From Arthrobacter antioxidans (GTDB taxonomy: Bacteria; Actinomycetota; Actinomycetes; Actinomycetales; Micrococcaceae), in NCBI RefSeq assembly GCF_023100725.1, contig NZ_CP095501.1:3596001-3660000 (forward strand): DNA of 64,000 nucleotides, read 5' to 3'. The notes under the pieces were generated by a model. That model saw nothing but the letters and a program-made list of their open reading frames with translations, did not search any database and was not told the DNA's origin. This document shows positions 7,746-17,499 of the stretch, piece by piece. The first letter of the stretch is position 1; the number at the start of each line of letters is the position of its first letter. A program made the translations under genes and the position numbers.

Positions 7746-9086
7746 ATGTCGAGCAACAACTACTATGACGTGACCGCGTGGGCCGTGGGCAGTCCATCCG
7801 AGGACATCGGCGCGGTGATCAACAGCATCATCGCTGACATCAAGGCCAGGCAGACCGACACCGATGCGAACGATGGCGGAAAGCCGGGAGCGGTGATCTA
7901 CCTTCCACCCGGGGACTACCACCTCCGTACGCAGGTGGTCATCGATATCAGCTTCCTCAGGATCGAAGGCTCCGGACACGGCTTCACGTCCTCGAGCATC
8001 CGGTTCAACGTTCCCGAAGCCGAATGGCCCCACCTGCATGAGCTGTGGCCGGGCGGAAGCCGCATCATCGTCGACCTCCCCCTCGACGGAGACCGGGAGA
8101 GATTCCAGGGCGCCGCTTTCCACGTCGAGCGAACCGGGAGCCCCCGGATCAGCTCCGTCGAATTCGCCAACTTCTGCATCGACGGGCTGCACTTCACCCC
8201 CGACGACTCAGGGATGCCGGCGGAGAACACCTACGTCAACGGCAAGACCGGCATCCATGTCGCCAGCGCCAATGACTCGTTCCGCGTCACCGGCATGGGA
8301 TTCGTCTACCTCGAGAACGCGCTTACCATCCACAACGCGGATGCGCTGTCCGTGCATGACAACTTCATCGCCGAATGCGGAAGCTGCATCGAGCTGCGCG
8401 GCTGGGGACAGGCGTCGAAGATCACCGACAACCTCATCGGGGCGGGGCCCAAGGGTCACTCGATCTACGCGGAGAACCATGGCGGGCTCCTGATCACCGC
8501 GAACAACGTCTTCCCCCGCGGCGCGAGCAGCGTTCACCTCGAGGGCGTCACGCGGTCGAGCGTCACCAACAACCGTCTGCATTCGTTCTACCCCGGGATG
8601 CTGATCCTCGCGGCGAACAGTTCGGAGAACCTCGTGGCCACGAATCACTTCCTGCGTGACCAGGAGCCGTGGATACCCTTCCAGGGCGTCGACAACGGGC
8701 TGGATGACCGCGACGGGCTTCTCCGTATCAGCGGCAACAACAATTCCGTCATCGGCAACCACTTCTCCCACATCATCGACGCACAGGACATCCGGCCGAC
8801 AGGTGCGGCGCCGGTGATCGTCCGGCTGGTCGCGGGGGCAGGCAATTTCGTCTCCAACAATCACGCGGTGGCGCTGGACGTCCGTTCCACGTCGAGCGAC
8901 TCCTGCTTCGAGGCGCAGGTGGACGCCCTGCTGACGACCGAGGCTGCGGACGATCGGGCCGTCACGACCGTTATGGTCGACGCCGGGTCAGCCCGGAACA
9001 CGATCCTCGATTCGGGAAGCGACGCCCAGGTCGTGGCCGACAGGACTATCAACGCCGTCAGGGCCACACCCACGATCGGTTCCTGA
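7746..9086 (+). CDS. GH91 enzyme: DFA III hydrolase or inulin fructotransferase
   Basis: This 446-residue right-handed beta-helix protein closely resembles GH91 enzymes of Arthrobacter. Signatures are PPGDYHLRTQVVIDIS, NGKTGIHVASANDSF, TGMGFVYLENAL, AECGSCIELRG and AENHGGLLITANNVFPRG. An Asp (205) and a Glu (216) eleven residues apart match the catalytic pair of characterised family members. Secreted inulin fructotransferases have a signal peptide. This protein starts MSSNNYYDVT with none, which fits the intracellular DFA III hydrolase branch that opens difructose anhydride to inulobiose. The ATG has AAGGAAAG upstream and lies 24 bases after the broken kinase. The neighbouring importer and beta-fructosidase support a DFA-using operon. 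Confidence 0.85.
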   Translation: MSSNNYYDVTAWAVGSPSEDIGAVINSIIADIKARQTDTDANDGGKPGAVIYLPPGDYHLRTQVVIDISFLRIEGSGHGFTSSSIRFNVPEAEWPHLHELWPGGSRIIVDLPLDGDRERFQGAAFHVERTGSPRISSVEFANFCIDGLHFTPDDSGMPAENTYVNGKTGIHVASANDSFRVTGMGFVYLENALTIHNADALSVHDNFIAECGSCIELRGWGQASKITDNLIGAGPKGHSIYAENHGGLLITANNVFPRGASSVHLEGVTRSSVTNNRLHSFYPGMLILAANSSENLVATNHFLRDQEPWIPFQGVDNGLDDRDGLLRISGNNNSVIGNHFSHIIDAQDIRPTGAAPVIVRLVAGAGNFVSNNHAVALDVRSTSSDSCFEAQVDALLTTEAADDRAVTTVMVDAGSARNTILDSGSDAQVVADRTINAVRATPTIGS

Positions 9087-9195
9087 GGCAGCACGACTAG
9101 TTGGGGGCAATAGCCGACGTCGAATCAACCGATGTTGACAATGCCTCTACTCGTCGCTAATCGAGCCGATCTGGTCGAAGGCTGCGGTGAGGTCA

Positions 9196-9780
9196 TTAGC
9201 TACCGGCAGCGCGCTGTTCTGCCGCCGGCAGGTTCTCGTAGGTGTAGGTCGATGCCGCTATCGGTGATTCGTATCGACCGAGCGCTTGACGGACGATGTG
9301 GTCGTTCATGCTGCCGCAGATCAGGATCCCGACGGTGTCGTTGTGTGCCTCGCGGCTGAGCTTGTCATCGACCGGGGCGACACAGCTTCCCACAGTATTG
9401 GGGTTGGAATGTGCCGGTCTTGAGTTCGATGACGAAGTAGCGCACCTGCTCGACGTCGAAGAACAGCAGGTCGATGTAGAAGTCATCGCCGCCGACTTCG
9501 AAGTGCTCACCAGGGGATTCCTGGACCCCCGTACTCCACGGCCGCCGCGGGATACCGGTCACGAGCCTCGGCGCTGAGATTCTCATCGAGGACGGTGGTG
9601 AACCTGTAGCGCAATTGACTCTCCCGGCCCATGTCTGGCGAATGCTGTCATGTACTGCAAACCAGCTCAGTGTTGACTGCCCGCCGGGTGCTCTGACGAG
9701 CGCGCTGCACGCTATCCTTCAGCGCCTGCAGCGTCGAGCCGCACTCATCGGGCAGGGCAACATCAGAGGTTGTCGTAGAC
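9196..9780 (-). pseudogene. YhcG/DUF1016 PDDEXK nuclease-family remnant
   Basis: Three pieces in different minus-strand frames match one protein family. Near 9770-9660 is an N-terminal DUF1016-like piece (LQALKDSVQRARQSTRRAVN). Near 9500-9400 is the nuclease core with GGDDFYIDLLFFD and VIELKTG, the PDDEXK active site. Near 9380-9196 is the C-terminal part (DDKLSREAHNDTVGILICGS). Stops, frameshifts and missing middle sequence show that it is dead. Intact homologues are accessory genes often found on genomic islands. The rest of 9087-10023 shows no gene apart from the promoter region of the DUF4193 gene. Confidence 0.7.
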
Positions 9781-10023
9781 CCTATTCTTCAGGCCCACCA
9801 CCGCTGACATGCCGCAGCAAAGGCCTGGGGCGGGGACACGTGAGAACATCACGGCGCCGGCATGCACAATATCGCTGGGCTGGGCCGGGCCGCGGTGTAG
9901 AGGTGAACTAGGCGTCCTGCGTCGGAGGCTGGATATTGGCTGTCAGCGCAACCGGACCAGCCAGTCCGGTGGGCGCATGTACCCTATTGCGACGCCCCCA
10001 CGACGATAGGACTCAGAGACACC

Positions 10024-10326
10024 ATGGCCACCGACTACGACGAGCCTCGCGTTCGCCCGGAAGACCAGCCAGCCAACGAATCGCTCGAGGCCATCCAGGC
10101 CCAGCGCAGCACCACCACGCAGACGGCCGTCATCGACGTCGAGGATGGTGATACTGCCGAAGGTTTCGACCTGCCAGGAGCCATTCTGGAGGAAGAACTG
10201 ATGGTGCAGGTCGTACCCGTGCAGGAGGACGAATTCACCTGCATGTCCTGCTTCCTCGTCCACCACCGCACCCAACTCGCACGGGAGAAGAACGGCGACA
10301 AGTACTGCGCTGAATGCGAAGGGTGA
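10024..10326 (+). CDS. DUF4193 family protein with zinc-ribbon cysteines
   Basis: This 100-residue protein belongs to the actinobacterial DUF4193 family. It begins MATDYDEPR, has an acidic middle (DVEDGDTAEGFDLPG), and ends with two CxxC pairs (CMSC and CAEC) that should bind zinc. The function of the family is unknown. A TACCCT hexamer at about 9976-9981 could be its -10. It is a conserved single-copy type of gene and therefore probably predates the surrounding accessory genes. About 270 bases after it, up to the phosphopantetheinyl transferase gene, hold nothing I can identify. Confidence 0.85.
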   Translation: MATDYDEPRVRPEDQPANESLEAIQAQRSTTTQTAVIDVEDGDTAEGFDLPGAILEEELMVQVVPVQEDEFTCMSCFLVHHRTQLAREKNGDKYCAECEG

Positions 10327-10597
10327 CCACTGACCGGCCGGTACGCCGCTGATGAACGCGCGGTATCACCCGACTGTTCGTCGCGGCACGCGGTTCTTCC
10401 TCGGCAAGCAGGCTTAGGGTTGACAAGCGCGCTGCCGGGCGGTTGGCAAGCTCGAACTTGGCTGAACTGATTCTGAAAGCGGCGGGGTCTCGGCTATTGG
10501 TCAGGTGCCAACTTCAGCCGGGGCACCTCGTCGGGTAGATCCCTCCATCTATCCCCTCTTCTCGCAGCGGAGGCTGGCCCTTGCCCTACCCTGCCAG

Positions 10598-11329
10598 TCA
10601 ATTGATGCGGACCAGTGCGGAACCGTCGTGCTCGGTCACCTTCACTGCTCCGGCGGTAAGTGCTGCAAGGCTGGCGAGAGCCTCAGGCCGGTCCTGCAGG
10701 TCAACTAGGCGCACTATTGGGTGGCTACGGTCATCAGGAGTCCATGTGGCATCGACCGGGGTTCTGCAGGAAGGACCGACTTGCAGCTGATTGAGGTCAT
10801 GACGGATGCCTTGCCCTGTTGCCTTCAATACCGCTTCCTTCCTGGTCCAGAGGCGGGTGAACATTCTTGCCCGTGAACCCGCAGCGACGCCCCAGAGTTC
10901 CTGGCGTTCATGGGGCGTGCATACCAGCGGTGCGATCGGCAGGGGATCCCACCCTTCGTCGACGCCCTCGATGTCCATTCCGATAGCAGCTCCCTTTGTG
11001 ATCGCTAGACCAACCCAGTGGCCTGAATGCGACAGGGAGATTTCCCAACCAGTTCCGGGAAGTGTTGGCTTGCCCCGCGCTCCTCCTGAGAGCTGTACAG
11101 GGACGTTCTCGGGATGACATCCCTGACGCTGTGCCACCGTGCGGCGCAGCATGGAACGTCCCATTTGGAAGCTAAGGGCAGTGTCCAAGCATTTGATTGA
11201 GTTCAGTCGTACCCGCTCCTGATCGCTGAGGATCCGATCGATTCCTGCCTCAGCATCTTTCCGCTGTGCCCAGTAGACGTCGACCACCGCGTCCCTCTGG
11301 TCACCGGAGTAGGGTAGCTGCCGAATCAT
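10598..11329 (-). CDS. 4'-phosphopantetheinyl transferase (Sfp type)
   Basis: This 243-residue protein activates carrier domains by moving phosphopantetheine from CoA to the conserved serine. The family signatures are present: GMDIEGVD at about 117-124 (Mg binding) and WTRKEAVLKATG at 161-172. An LSHSGHW segment lies at about 99-105. Its ATG overlaps the stop of the NRPS gene by four bases, so it is the last gene of the operon and almost certainly primes the T domain of that NRPS. Having its own transferase makes the cluster self-sufficient. Confidence 0.92.
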   Translation of the reverse strand: MIRQLPYSGDQRDAVVDVYWAQRKDAEAGIDRILSDQERVRLNSIKCLDTALSFQMGRSMLRRTVAQRQGCHPENVPVQLSGGARGKPTLPGTGWEISLSHSGHWVGLAITKGAAIGMDIEGVDEGWDPLPIAPLVCTPHERQELWGVAAGSRARMFTRLWTRKEAVLKATGQGIRHDLNQLQVGPSCRTPVDATWTPDDRSHPIVRLVDLQDRPEALASLAALTAGAVKVTEHDGSALVRIN

Positions 11330-14300
11330 GCGGGCTGCTCCTGCAGCGCCATAATGAAGTTGGCTGTGAGGTCAACAGTGGGCTCGTGCAGGACTTGGTA
11401 ATGATTGGCTTCAAGCTCCACTACTGCGCCTCGAGCTTCCATGCGATCCCGGTAAGGGGAGGCGAACGACGGCCCGTCGCCGGCTGCAATCAGGACCTGT
11501 GTCTGCGACAAAACCTGCTGGATGTCGCTGGCGGGTTGGGAGCGGAAGCTGTAAGTAGCGGCAACTACCTCAATGATTCGGGAGGCCAACGCCATGTCAA
11601 GGGCGGGGACCCGTCCTGCCAGGAGCTCCATGAATTCGTTTCGAGTGCGCACCTTCGCCAGAAGCGCGTCCCTGTGCAAACCATCGAGGCTCCCGGTGAA
11701 TACAGACATGAGGATCATCCGGAAGTACGGGTCCAAGAATGCGTTCGGTCCGTTCCAAGGCCTGTCTGGGACCCCGTCGATTTCGGGGGATCCGGGGGCG
11801 ATGAGGGTTAGTCGGTCGACCGTGACACCGCGCGCTTCTAGCCAAAGCGCTACTTCTGCGGCCACTCTGGCCCCGAAGGAGTACCCCATCAAGGTCACAC
11901 TATTGCCCTCTGCAGCTTCCAGAACCGGTTCTACGTCTGCCGCAACCATCTCCTCCATGGTTGTACAGGGACTCTCCCCCGGGTTGAGTCCGTATGCCTG
12001 AATACCGTATACAGGGCGTCCATGGGATATGCGGGCGGCAAGCCCACGCAGGCTCATGGGGTATCCTCCGAGGCCCGGCCAGACAAATACTGGCTCTCCG
12101 GTACCGGGTGCTAGAAGCACAAGGCGCGAGGCATTTGCAGGGGCGACCTGGCGGATCCGCTCGGCGAGCTCCCGTGCGGTGGGCGCCTCGAAGATCGATT
12201 GAATTGGCAGGCTGGATCCAAAATGCTCGTTGAGTGCATTGATGAGTTTCACTGCGGTAAGCGAGTTGCCCCCGATGTCGAAAAAGTCATCGGATACCGA
12301 AAGCACTTCCCGGTCGAGCATTCGCGACCACACATTCAGGCAGTCTGTCTCCAGCTTGGAACTTGGAAGAATGACCGCCCGTTGGGGTCGCTGATCGCTC
12401 TCCAGCTGCTGGATCAGCGCCGCTCGGTCGACCTTGCCGCTGCTGGACATGGGCAGCTTGTCGAGCACTTCCACGCGCGAGGGAACCATATAGTGGGGCA
12501 AGATCCGGCGCAGGTCATCCTTGACGATCTCCTCGGGCCCGCGCAGATGCACCGCGTCCTCCTTCATGCCAGTCGATGCGACCTGCTCTGCTGACACGGA
12601 GCCGCCGACTGCAAAGTACGAGAGTCGGCTTTCGTCCTGTCCCCAAGCGCGGGCAATCTGGTCATACCGCCTGGCGGAAGGCAGTTCACGTCCGGACAGT
12701 GAAGCGTAGCCGGAGGACATCAGTCCGATGCCCTGCTCGTTCATCTCCAGCTTCTGCAGGGCTCGGGCGAGCTCGAAGAATCCGGACCAGCCCTGTTCCC
12801 GTCGGCAAGAGAGGGTCACACCGAAGGATGACCGATCGTAGGTGCCCTGATTGATGGCGATTACCTGGCGACGCTCGATGACGTGATTGCTGAGCCGGTG
12901 CAGCGTCCCGTCCTTCAGGCAGTAGGTGCCGTGGCGGGCTCCTGCGACCTTGCCGTGGATTTGGAATGTGAGGTCGACCAAGGGCGCAGAAGGGACTGCG
13001 TCGACACATTCGATCAGATCGAATACCCCGGTGCTCTCCCACTTCTCGGTGAGACCCAGCTCTGGCAAGTCGACGCTTGGAACGGGCTGGAGGCGCAGAC
13101 CTCGTGCAGCCGCCGCCCGGTCCAAAACTCCGACCATGTGTCCCGCCTCCATATGAAGCACTTCGACGACATTGGTCGAGTACACGGACTCGATCACCCT
13201 CGGCAGGCCCGCGAGATGAAGGCGAAGGCTTGGAGCGCTTAGTCGGGCAGCCTGATGGCCTACGTGAATCAGCTCGTGCTTGGTCGGATGGTAGTAGTAC
13301 ATGCCGGCGTCCAGGCCGGGCATTCCTGACGTCTCGAGGTAGATCTGGGTGGCGTTGAGCGCGCCAGGAGAGGCGTAGGCGTACTTGGGCAGAAGTCTTT
13401 GGCTGCTTGGGAACGGGCCCATCCATCGCAACACATCAGCAACGTCAGAGATGGTGACGAGACCGCTACGGGGTCCAATCGCCCACGGCTGATCGAGTGA
13501 CTCTCCCAGCGCGACCAGGTCAGCAGCACTGATCGGGAGGCCTTCGAAGAATCTGTAGGTCTTCCGTGCGAAGGCTGCTTGGAATTGCTCCGGCGTGCCC
13601 TCACGCCCAGGCAGGACGACGCTGCGTTGGGGATGGGTGAAGTTCCGCACTCCGAGACCAGCCAGCTGCGCCCGTACTTGAACGTGACTGGCCTTCGAGC
13701 GGTGATGCTCTCCTGCCGCATCCTGGTCCATGAGCGTCGCTTCTGCAGGATCCAGTTCGAGGAACGCACCCAGCCGTATCGTTGCATCTTCCGGACTGCG
13801 CCACGGCACCACGGCTGCTTGGCGTACCCAGTGGTGCTCCTCAATGGCCAGACGCACCTCGTCGGTCTCGACGCGGTGGCCGTTGACCTTTACCTGGTCA
13901 TCGATTCGACCGCAGAACTCTACCTGGCCCGATGCGTCAATCCGCGCCACGTCACCGCTGCGGTAGAGGCGCACTGGCCGGCCGTCGACGTCTGCCTCGA
14001 CAAATCGTTCTGCCGTGAGTCGGGGCCGGTGCAGGTACCCATAGGCGAGCTGCGATCCGCTGATGCACAACTCGCCGGTCTGCCCATCGAGCACCGGTCG
14101 AAGCTCGGCGTCGAGAATGTGAACTTGGCACCCGGGCACCGCAGAACCGATGCTCACAGCCGGGGTGTCTGGAATGTCCCCGATCGAGAGGCGAAGCCAC
14201 GTGGCGTTGATCGTTGTTTCGGTGGGGCCATAGAGGTTGACGAGTTGGGCCTGCGGAAGGGTGGCGAGCAGCTCGCGGGCTAAACGGCTGGGCAGGACCT

Positions 14301-15120
14301 CACCACCGCTGAACAGGCCCCTCAATGAGCGGCATCGCGTCAACTTCCCCGTCTCGAGCAGTGCTGTCCAGAGTGTGGGCACTGCCTGGAGCAGACTCAC
14401 TTCGTACTCGAGCACCAGATTGCTGATCAGCTCAGCATCGCGGTGAACGCCGTGAGGCCCAACGACGATGGTGGCGCCTACCGCATTTGCTAGCAACTCC
14501 CACTGTGCGGCATCGAAGCTGATCGGCGTCTTCAAAAGAATGCGCTCGCCGGGGTTCAGGCCCGCCGACTCGGCCAAGAACTGCATCTGGTTCACGATTG
14601 CGGGATGCCCGATTACCACCCCTTTCGGGCGGCCCGTGCTGCCGGATGTGTAGATGACATAAGCGGGCAGGTCCTCCGTGTACGCAGAATAATCTCGCTT
14701 CGGTCCAGCCTGGAAAAGCTGTTCGATCCGTAGCACCTGAACGTGCTCGGGAACTAGATGCTCTATCAGTTCGTAGCTCCCACCGTCGACCACTACATGG
14801 CGAATCTTGGAATCCGAGATCATGTAGGAAATGCGCTCTGCCGGGTAGTCGACGGCTAGTGGAAGATATGACGCGTCGGCGCTGAGGATCGCCCACGTGG
14901 CGATCAGCAGATGGTTCGAGGGAGCCATGAACAGTCCGATGGTGTCTCGTGGGCCGACACCAGCCGCGGTCAAGGCGGCAGCGGCGAAATCTGCGCGGCT
15001 CAACAGCTCTTCGAAGGTGAGCTTTCCGTCCGCGTCGATCGATGCGACGGCCTGCGGATGGGCGGCTACCTGATAGCGAAGCATCTCGGTGAGGGTCTTC
15101 GGGGCAGGGACAGAGGTCAT
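11326..15120 (-). CDS. indC: indigoidine synthetase-type NRPS (A-Ox-T-TE)
   Basis: This 1264-residue single-module NRPS has the layout of IndC/BpsA, which cyclises and oxidises L-glutamine and dimerises it to blue indigoidine. The adenylation core runs from about 25 to 420, with YTSGSTGRPKG (157-167), NLYGPTE (295-301), YRSGD (386-390) and GRIDDQVKVNGHR. A nitroreductase-like oxidase domain (about 500-860) is inserted between A8 and A10, as in BpsA. The A10 lysine follows at 896 (SSSGKVDR). The carrier serine is Ser 953 (DIGGNSL). The thioesterase has GYSFG (Ser 1081) and His 1240. The ATG at 15120 has GGAG six bases upstream, and total length is close to that of BpsA. A longer frame to 15738 has no family support. 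Confidence 0.93.
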   Translation of the reverse strand: MTSVPAPKTLTEMLRYQVAAHPQAVASIDADGKLTFEELLSRADFAAAALTAAGVGPRDTIGLFMAPSNHLLIATWAILSADASYLPLAVDYPAERISYMISDSKIRHVVVDGGSYELIEHLVPEHVQVLRIEQLFQAGPKRDYSAYTEDLPAYVIYTSGSTGRPKGVVIGHPAIVNQMQFLAESAGLNPGERILLKTPISFDAAQWELLANAVGATIVVGPHGVHRDAELISNLVLEYEVSLLQAVPTLWTALLETGKLTRCRSLRGLFSGGEVLPSRLARELLATLPQAQLVNLYGPTETTINATWLRLSIGDIPDTPAVSIGSAVPGCQVHILDAELRPVLDGQTGELCISGSQLAYGYLHRPRLTAERFVEADVDGRPVRLYRSGDVARIDASGQVEFCGRIDDQVKVNGHRVETDEVRLAIEEHHWVRQAAVVPWRSPEDATIRLGAFLELDPAEATLMDQDAAGEHHRSKASHVQVRAQLAGLGVRNFTHPQRSVVLPGREGTPEQFQAAFARKTYRFFEGLPISAADLVALGESLDQPWAIGPRSGLVTISDVADVLRWMGPFPSSQRLLPKYAYASPGALNATQIYLETSGMPGLDAGMYYYHPTKHELIHVGHQAARLSAPSLRLHLAGLPRVIESVYSTNVVEVLHMEAGHMVGVLDRAAAARGLRLQPVPSVDLPELGLTEKWESTGVFDLIECVDAVPSAPLVDLTFQIHGKVAGARHGTYCLKDGTLHRLSNHVIERRQVIAINQGTYDRSSFGVTLSCRREQGWSGFFELARALQKLEMNEQGIGLMSSGYASLSGRELPSARRYDQIARAWGQDESRLSYFAVGGSVSAEQVASTGMKEDAVHLRGPEEIVKDDLRRILPHYMVPSRVEVLDKLPMSSSGKVDRAALIQQLESDQRPQRAVILPSSKLETDCLNVWSRMLDREVLSVSDDFFDIGGNSLTAVKLINALNEHFGSSLPIQSIFEAPTARELAERIRQVAPANASRLVLLAPGTGEPVFVWPGLGGYPMSLRGLAARISHGRPVYGIQAYGLNPGESPCTTMEEMVAADVEPVLEAAEGNSVTLMGYSFGARVAAEVALWLEARGVTVDRLTLIAPGSPEIDGVPDRPWNGPNAFLDPYFRMILMSVFTGSLDGLHRDALLAKVRTRNEFMELLAGRVPALDMALASRIIEVVAATYSFRSQPASDIQQVLSQTQVLIAAGDGPSFASPYRDRMEARGAVVELEANHYQVLHEPTVDLTANFIMALQEQPA

Positions 15121-15179
15121 CAAATCTCCAGAGGTAATTGGGCACGCAGACGTTAATGGGTGAGCTAGGGATGGAGGGG

Positions 15180-16097
15180 TCAGACGTGGTTCGGGTGCAC
15201 CGGCGTCCGCTTGATCTGGCCGAGCATGGATCCGAGGAGGGCAAGAGCGAAGCCCAAGCACTGGAGGGGTGAGAGCGACTGGTCGAGTGCGAGCAAGCCG
15301 AGCACCGCGGCCGTCAGCGGGCTGAGCACACCCAGCAACGCCATATTGGCGGAGGGAAGGGCGCGGGCTCCACGGAACCATAATGCGTAGGCAAGGGCTC
15401 CGCCGATTACAGACAGCCAGGCGTAGCCGAGCACGGCTGGCGCGTCGAGTTGCCAGGCGCCATGGTCCACTAAGGGAATCAGGGGAACGATCAGCGTTCC
15501 TCCCACGATCAGCTGCCAGGCAGTGGACGTCAGCGGATGCATCCCAGGCGCCACTCCCCAGCGTCTGGTCAGGAGCAAACCTATGGCCATGCTGAATGCC
15601 CCGGCGGCCGCTGCAGCCAGCCCGATGGCATCCACCGTGCTTTGACCGGTGAGGGCGACTAACGAGACCCCTGCCAATGCCACAAACGACCACAACACTT
15701 GAGCCGTCCGCGGGCGGCCCCAACCCAGCACGAGGCACAGTCCGAGGATCACCAGCGGCTGAATCGACCCGACGACAGCTGCCAGTCCCCCCGGGAGACG
15801 GTAGGCCGCGAGGAACAGGAGCGGGAAGAATGCACCAATGTTCAACGCGCCCAGCACAGCAGTTTTCAACCTCCAGCCAGCAGGTGGAAGCCCCGGCGCC
15901 AGAAGCAGCAATAGCAGCCCGGCGGGTAGCGCGCGCAGGACACTGGCGGTCATGGGACGATCGGCCGGCAGGAATTCGGTGGTCACTAGGTATGTGGAGC
16001 CCCAGACAACTGGCGCGAAGGCAGCGGCCATTGTCAGCGAAAGCGTCTGGAACCTCAGCGCACCGACAGCAGGATCAGAGACCACGGCACTTCTCAT
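15180..16097 (-). CDS. EamA/DMT-family exporter
   Basis: This 305-residue protein has ten predicted membrane segments in two EamA repeats, the layout of drug/metabolite transporters (VVWGSTYL near the start and a second ALWFRGARALPS repeat motif). Its ATG overlaps the UPRTase stop by four bases. It lies 59 bases before the NRPS in the same operon, so it probably exports the pigment or nucleoside product and gives self-protection. In this respect it takes the place of the MinT transporter of the minimycin cluster. Confidence 0.88.
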   Translation of the reverse strand: MRSAVVSDPAVGALRFQTLSLTMAAAFAPVVWGSTYLVTTEFLPADRPMTASVLRALPAGLLLLLLAPGLPPAGWRLKTAVLGALNIGAFFPLLFLAAYRLPGGLAAVVGSIQPLVILGLCLVLGWGRPRTAQVLWSFVALAGVSLVALTGQSTVDAIGLAAAAAGAFSMAIGLLLTRRWGVAPGMHPLTSTAWQLIVGGTLIVPLIPLVDHGAWQLDAPAVLGYAWLSVIGGALAYALWFRGARALPSANMALLGVLSPLTAAVLGLLALDQSLSPLQCLGFALALLGSMLGQIKRTPVHPNHV

Positions 16098-16780
16098 TGC
16101 GTCGTTCCGTAGAACCGATCACCGAAGTCGCCTATGCCGGGACGCATGAAGGCCTCGTCGGTCAAGGTGTCGTCAACGTAGCTCGTCACGACCTGCACCC
16201 TCGGGTGGCGCTCATACAGCTTTTCAAGGGCAGACGGGCACGTCAGTACATTGACCAGTACGACGTCTTCCTCGGCCACGCCCGCGTCCTGCAAAACCTG
16301 GATAGCCAGGCCCGCGGTTCCAGCGGTCGCCATCATGGGGTCAAGGAGCAGGACCTGATGCCCAGCGATCTGTTCGGGGAGCTTCTGGTAGAACATTCGA
16401 GGCAGTTTTGTAACCGTGTCTCGCTGAATGAGTATCTTTCCGAATCGTGTGCCGGGGCAGATGTCGCGAAGCTCGGCCTCGAGGGCATCCCCTGCGCGGG
16501 GAACTGAGACAGCAAACAGTTCGGGCTGAACCAAAGTTGTGCCAGGGAAAGGGAAGCCAGTAGGAGTGGTCACGAGCCGGTCCTCGTAACGCAAGTAGGC
16601 AAGCGATTCCTCCAGCAAGAGCCGCATGATGCGCCGGGCTGCGGTCACGAATTCGGCATGGGAGGCTTCGCGGTTGCGGGCCGCCGCATGCAGCGCAAGC
16701 AACCCGGGGGTGCGGCGCAGGGGGTGAGCATTGGGCGGCAGCGTCTGGACTGCAGACGTGAGCGGCTGAAGAATTGTCAT
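16094..16780 (-). CDS. uracil phosphoribosyltransferase-like protein (MinD-like)
   Basis: This 228-residue type I phosphoribosyltransferase resembles Upp, which makes UMP from uracil and PRPP. The PRPP loop LLLDPMMATAGTA is intact, and the C-terminus ends GDFGDRFYGT as in UPRTases. It overlaps both neighbours by four bases. A UPRTase within an NRPS/C-glycosidase operon is unusual. In the Streptomyces minimycin cluster such an enzyme (MinD) protects the producer by enlarging the UMP pool against a toxic C-nucleotide. A similar role is inferred here. It may also supply or recycle ribose phosphate for the C-glycosidase. Confidence 0.88.
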   Translation of the reverse strand: MTILQPLTSAVQTLPPNAHPLRRTPGLLALHAAARNREASHAEFVTAARRIMRLLLEESLAYLRYEDRLVTTPTGFPFPGTTLVQPELFAVSVPRAGDALEAELRDICPGTRFGKILIQRDTVTKLPRMFYQKLPEQIAGHQVLLLDPMMATAGTAGLAIQVLQDAGVAEEDVVLVNVLTCPSALEKLYERHPRVQVVTSYVDDTLTDEAFMRPGIGDFGDRFYGTTQ

Positions 16781-17499
16781 CGGTTCTGCCCATTTCCGTA
16801 GGGAGCAAGTGGAAGTAACAGGTTGACCACGGAGCTGAAGTCTGAGGCAATCCCTTGGGGGTACAGCGCCTGCAGTCCTGTTGCGGTCCCCACGCCATAC
16901 GTGACGGCGATCGCGCGCATAGGAACGGCTTGTGCAGTGCGGATGTCATGGGCGGTATCCCCGACGAAAACGGCTTCCCGGGAGTCGACTCCGAGGCGTT
17001 GCAGCGCCAGCAGCGCCGGGTCGGGATTCGGTTTCGGCAGCACAGTGTCATCGACGCCGACCACTGTGGTGAAGAACTTGCGCATTCCTGATGCTTCGAG
17101 GATGAGCCGGGCACTGTCACCCTGCTTGCTGGTGACCACAGCCAGTTTCATCCCGTGCTCGCATAGCAAGGCCAAGCCCTCCATGACGCCTGGAAACACC
17201 AGCGATGCCGCCATCGGAACCACTTCAGTGCGGTAGAGGTGGCGGTACGCTTCGACGACCTCGCCGACCCGACTGGAACCCGGCTCCAGTTCGGCGAGCA
17301 TTGCACACAGCTCGGGCAGGGGCCGGCCAATCAGCCCCTTGGCCTCGGAGAGAGACGGCGCGCGCCCGGTAGTCTGCTGAACGGCCACGACAAGCTGAGC
17401 CGCGATCGCCCGGGGGGTGTCCATCAGGGTTCCGTCGAGGTCGAAGAGGACGGACTGAACGGTCGCCTCGACCGCTGTTTCCACGGCACGGACCATCAC
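16777..17499 (-). CDS. indB: HAD-family phosphatase (IndB / MinC N-domain type)
   Basis: This 240-residue haloacid-dehalogenase-type phosphatase has motif I FDLDGTLMDT, motif II VVTSK, the motif III lysine in LPKPNPDP and motif IV FVGDTAHD. IndB proteins of indigoidine clusters and the N-terminal half of MinC are of this kind, and MinC-N dephosphorylates the C-nucleotide. The start is either GTG 17499 or ATG 17496, both coupled to the stop of the C-glycosidase gene. The protein ends after the HAD domain and has no fused C-terminal DUF4243 domain, unlike MinC as I remember it. Confidence 0.88.
   Translation of the reverse strand: MMVRAVETAVEATVQSVLFDLDGTLMDTPRAIAAQLVVAVQQTTGRAPSLSEAKGLIGRPLPELCAMLAELEPGSSRVGEVVEAYRHLYRTEVVPMAASLVFPGVMEGLALLCEHGMKLAVVTSKQGDSARLILEASGMRKFFTTVVGVDDTVLPKPNPDPALLALQRLGVDSREAVFVGDTAHDIRTAQAVPMRAIAVTYGVGTATGLQALYPQGIASDFSSVVNLLLPLAPYGNGQNR

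Noticed and set aside
15121..15738. Extension of the NRPS by 206 residues upstream of 15120
   Set aside because: The extra part is antisense-like low-complexity sequence over the EamA gene, while ATG 15120 has a good ribosome site and gives the BpsA length.
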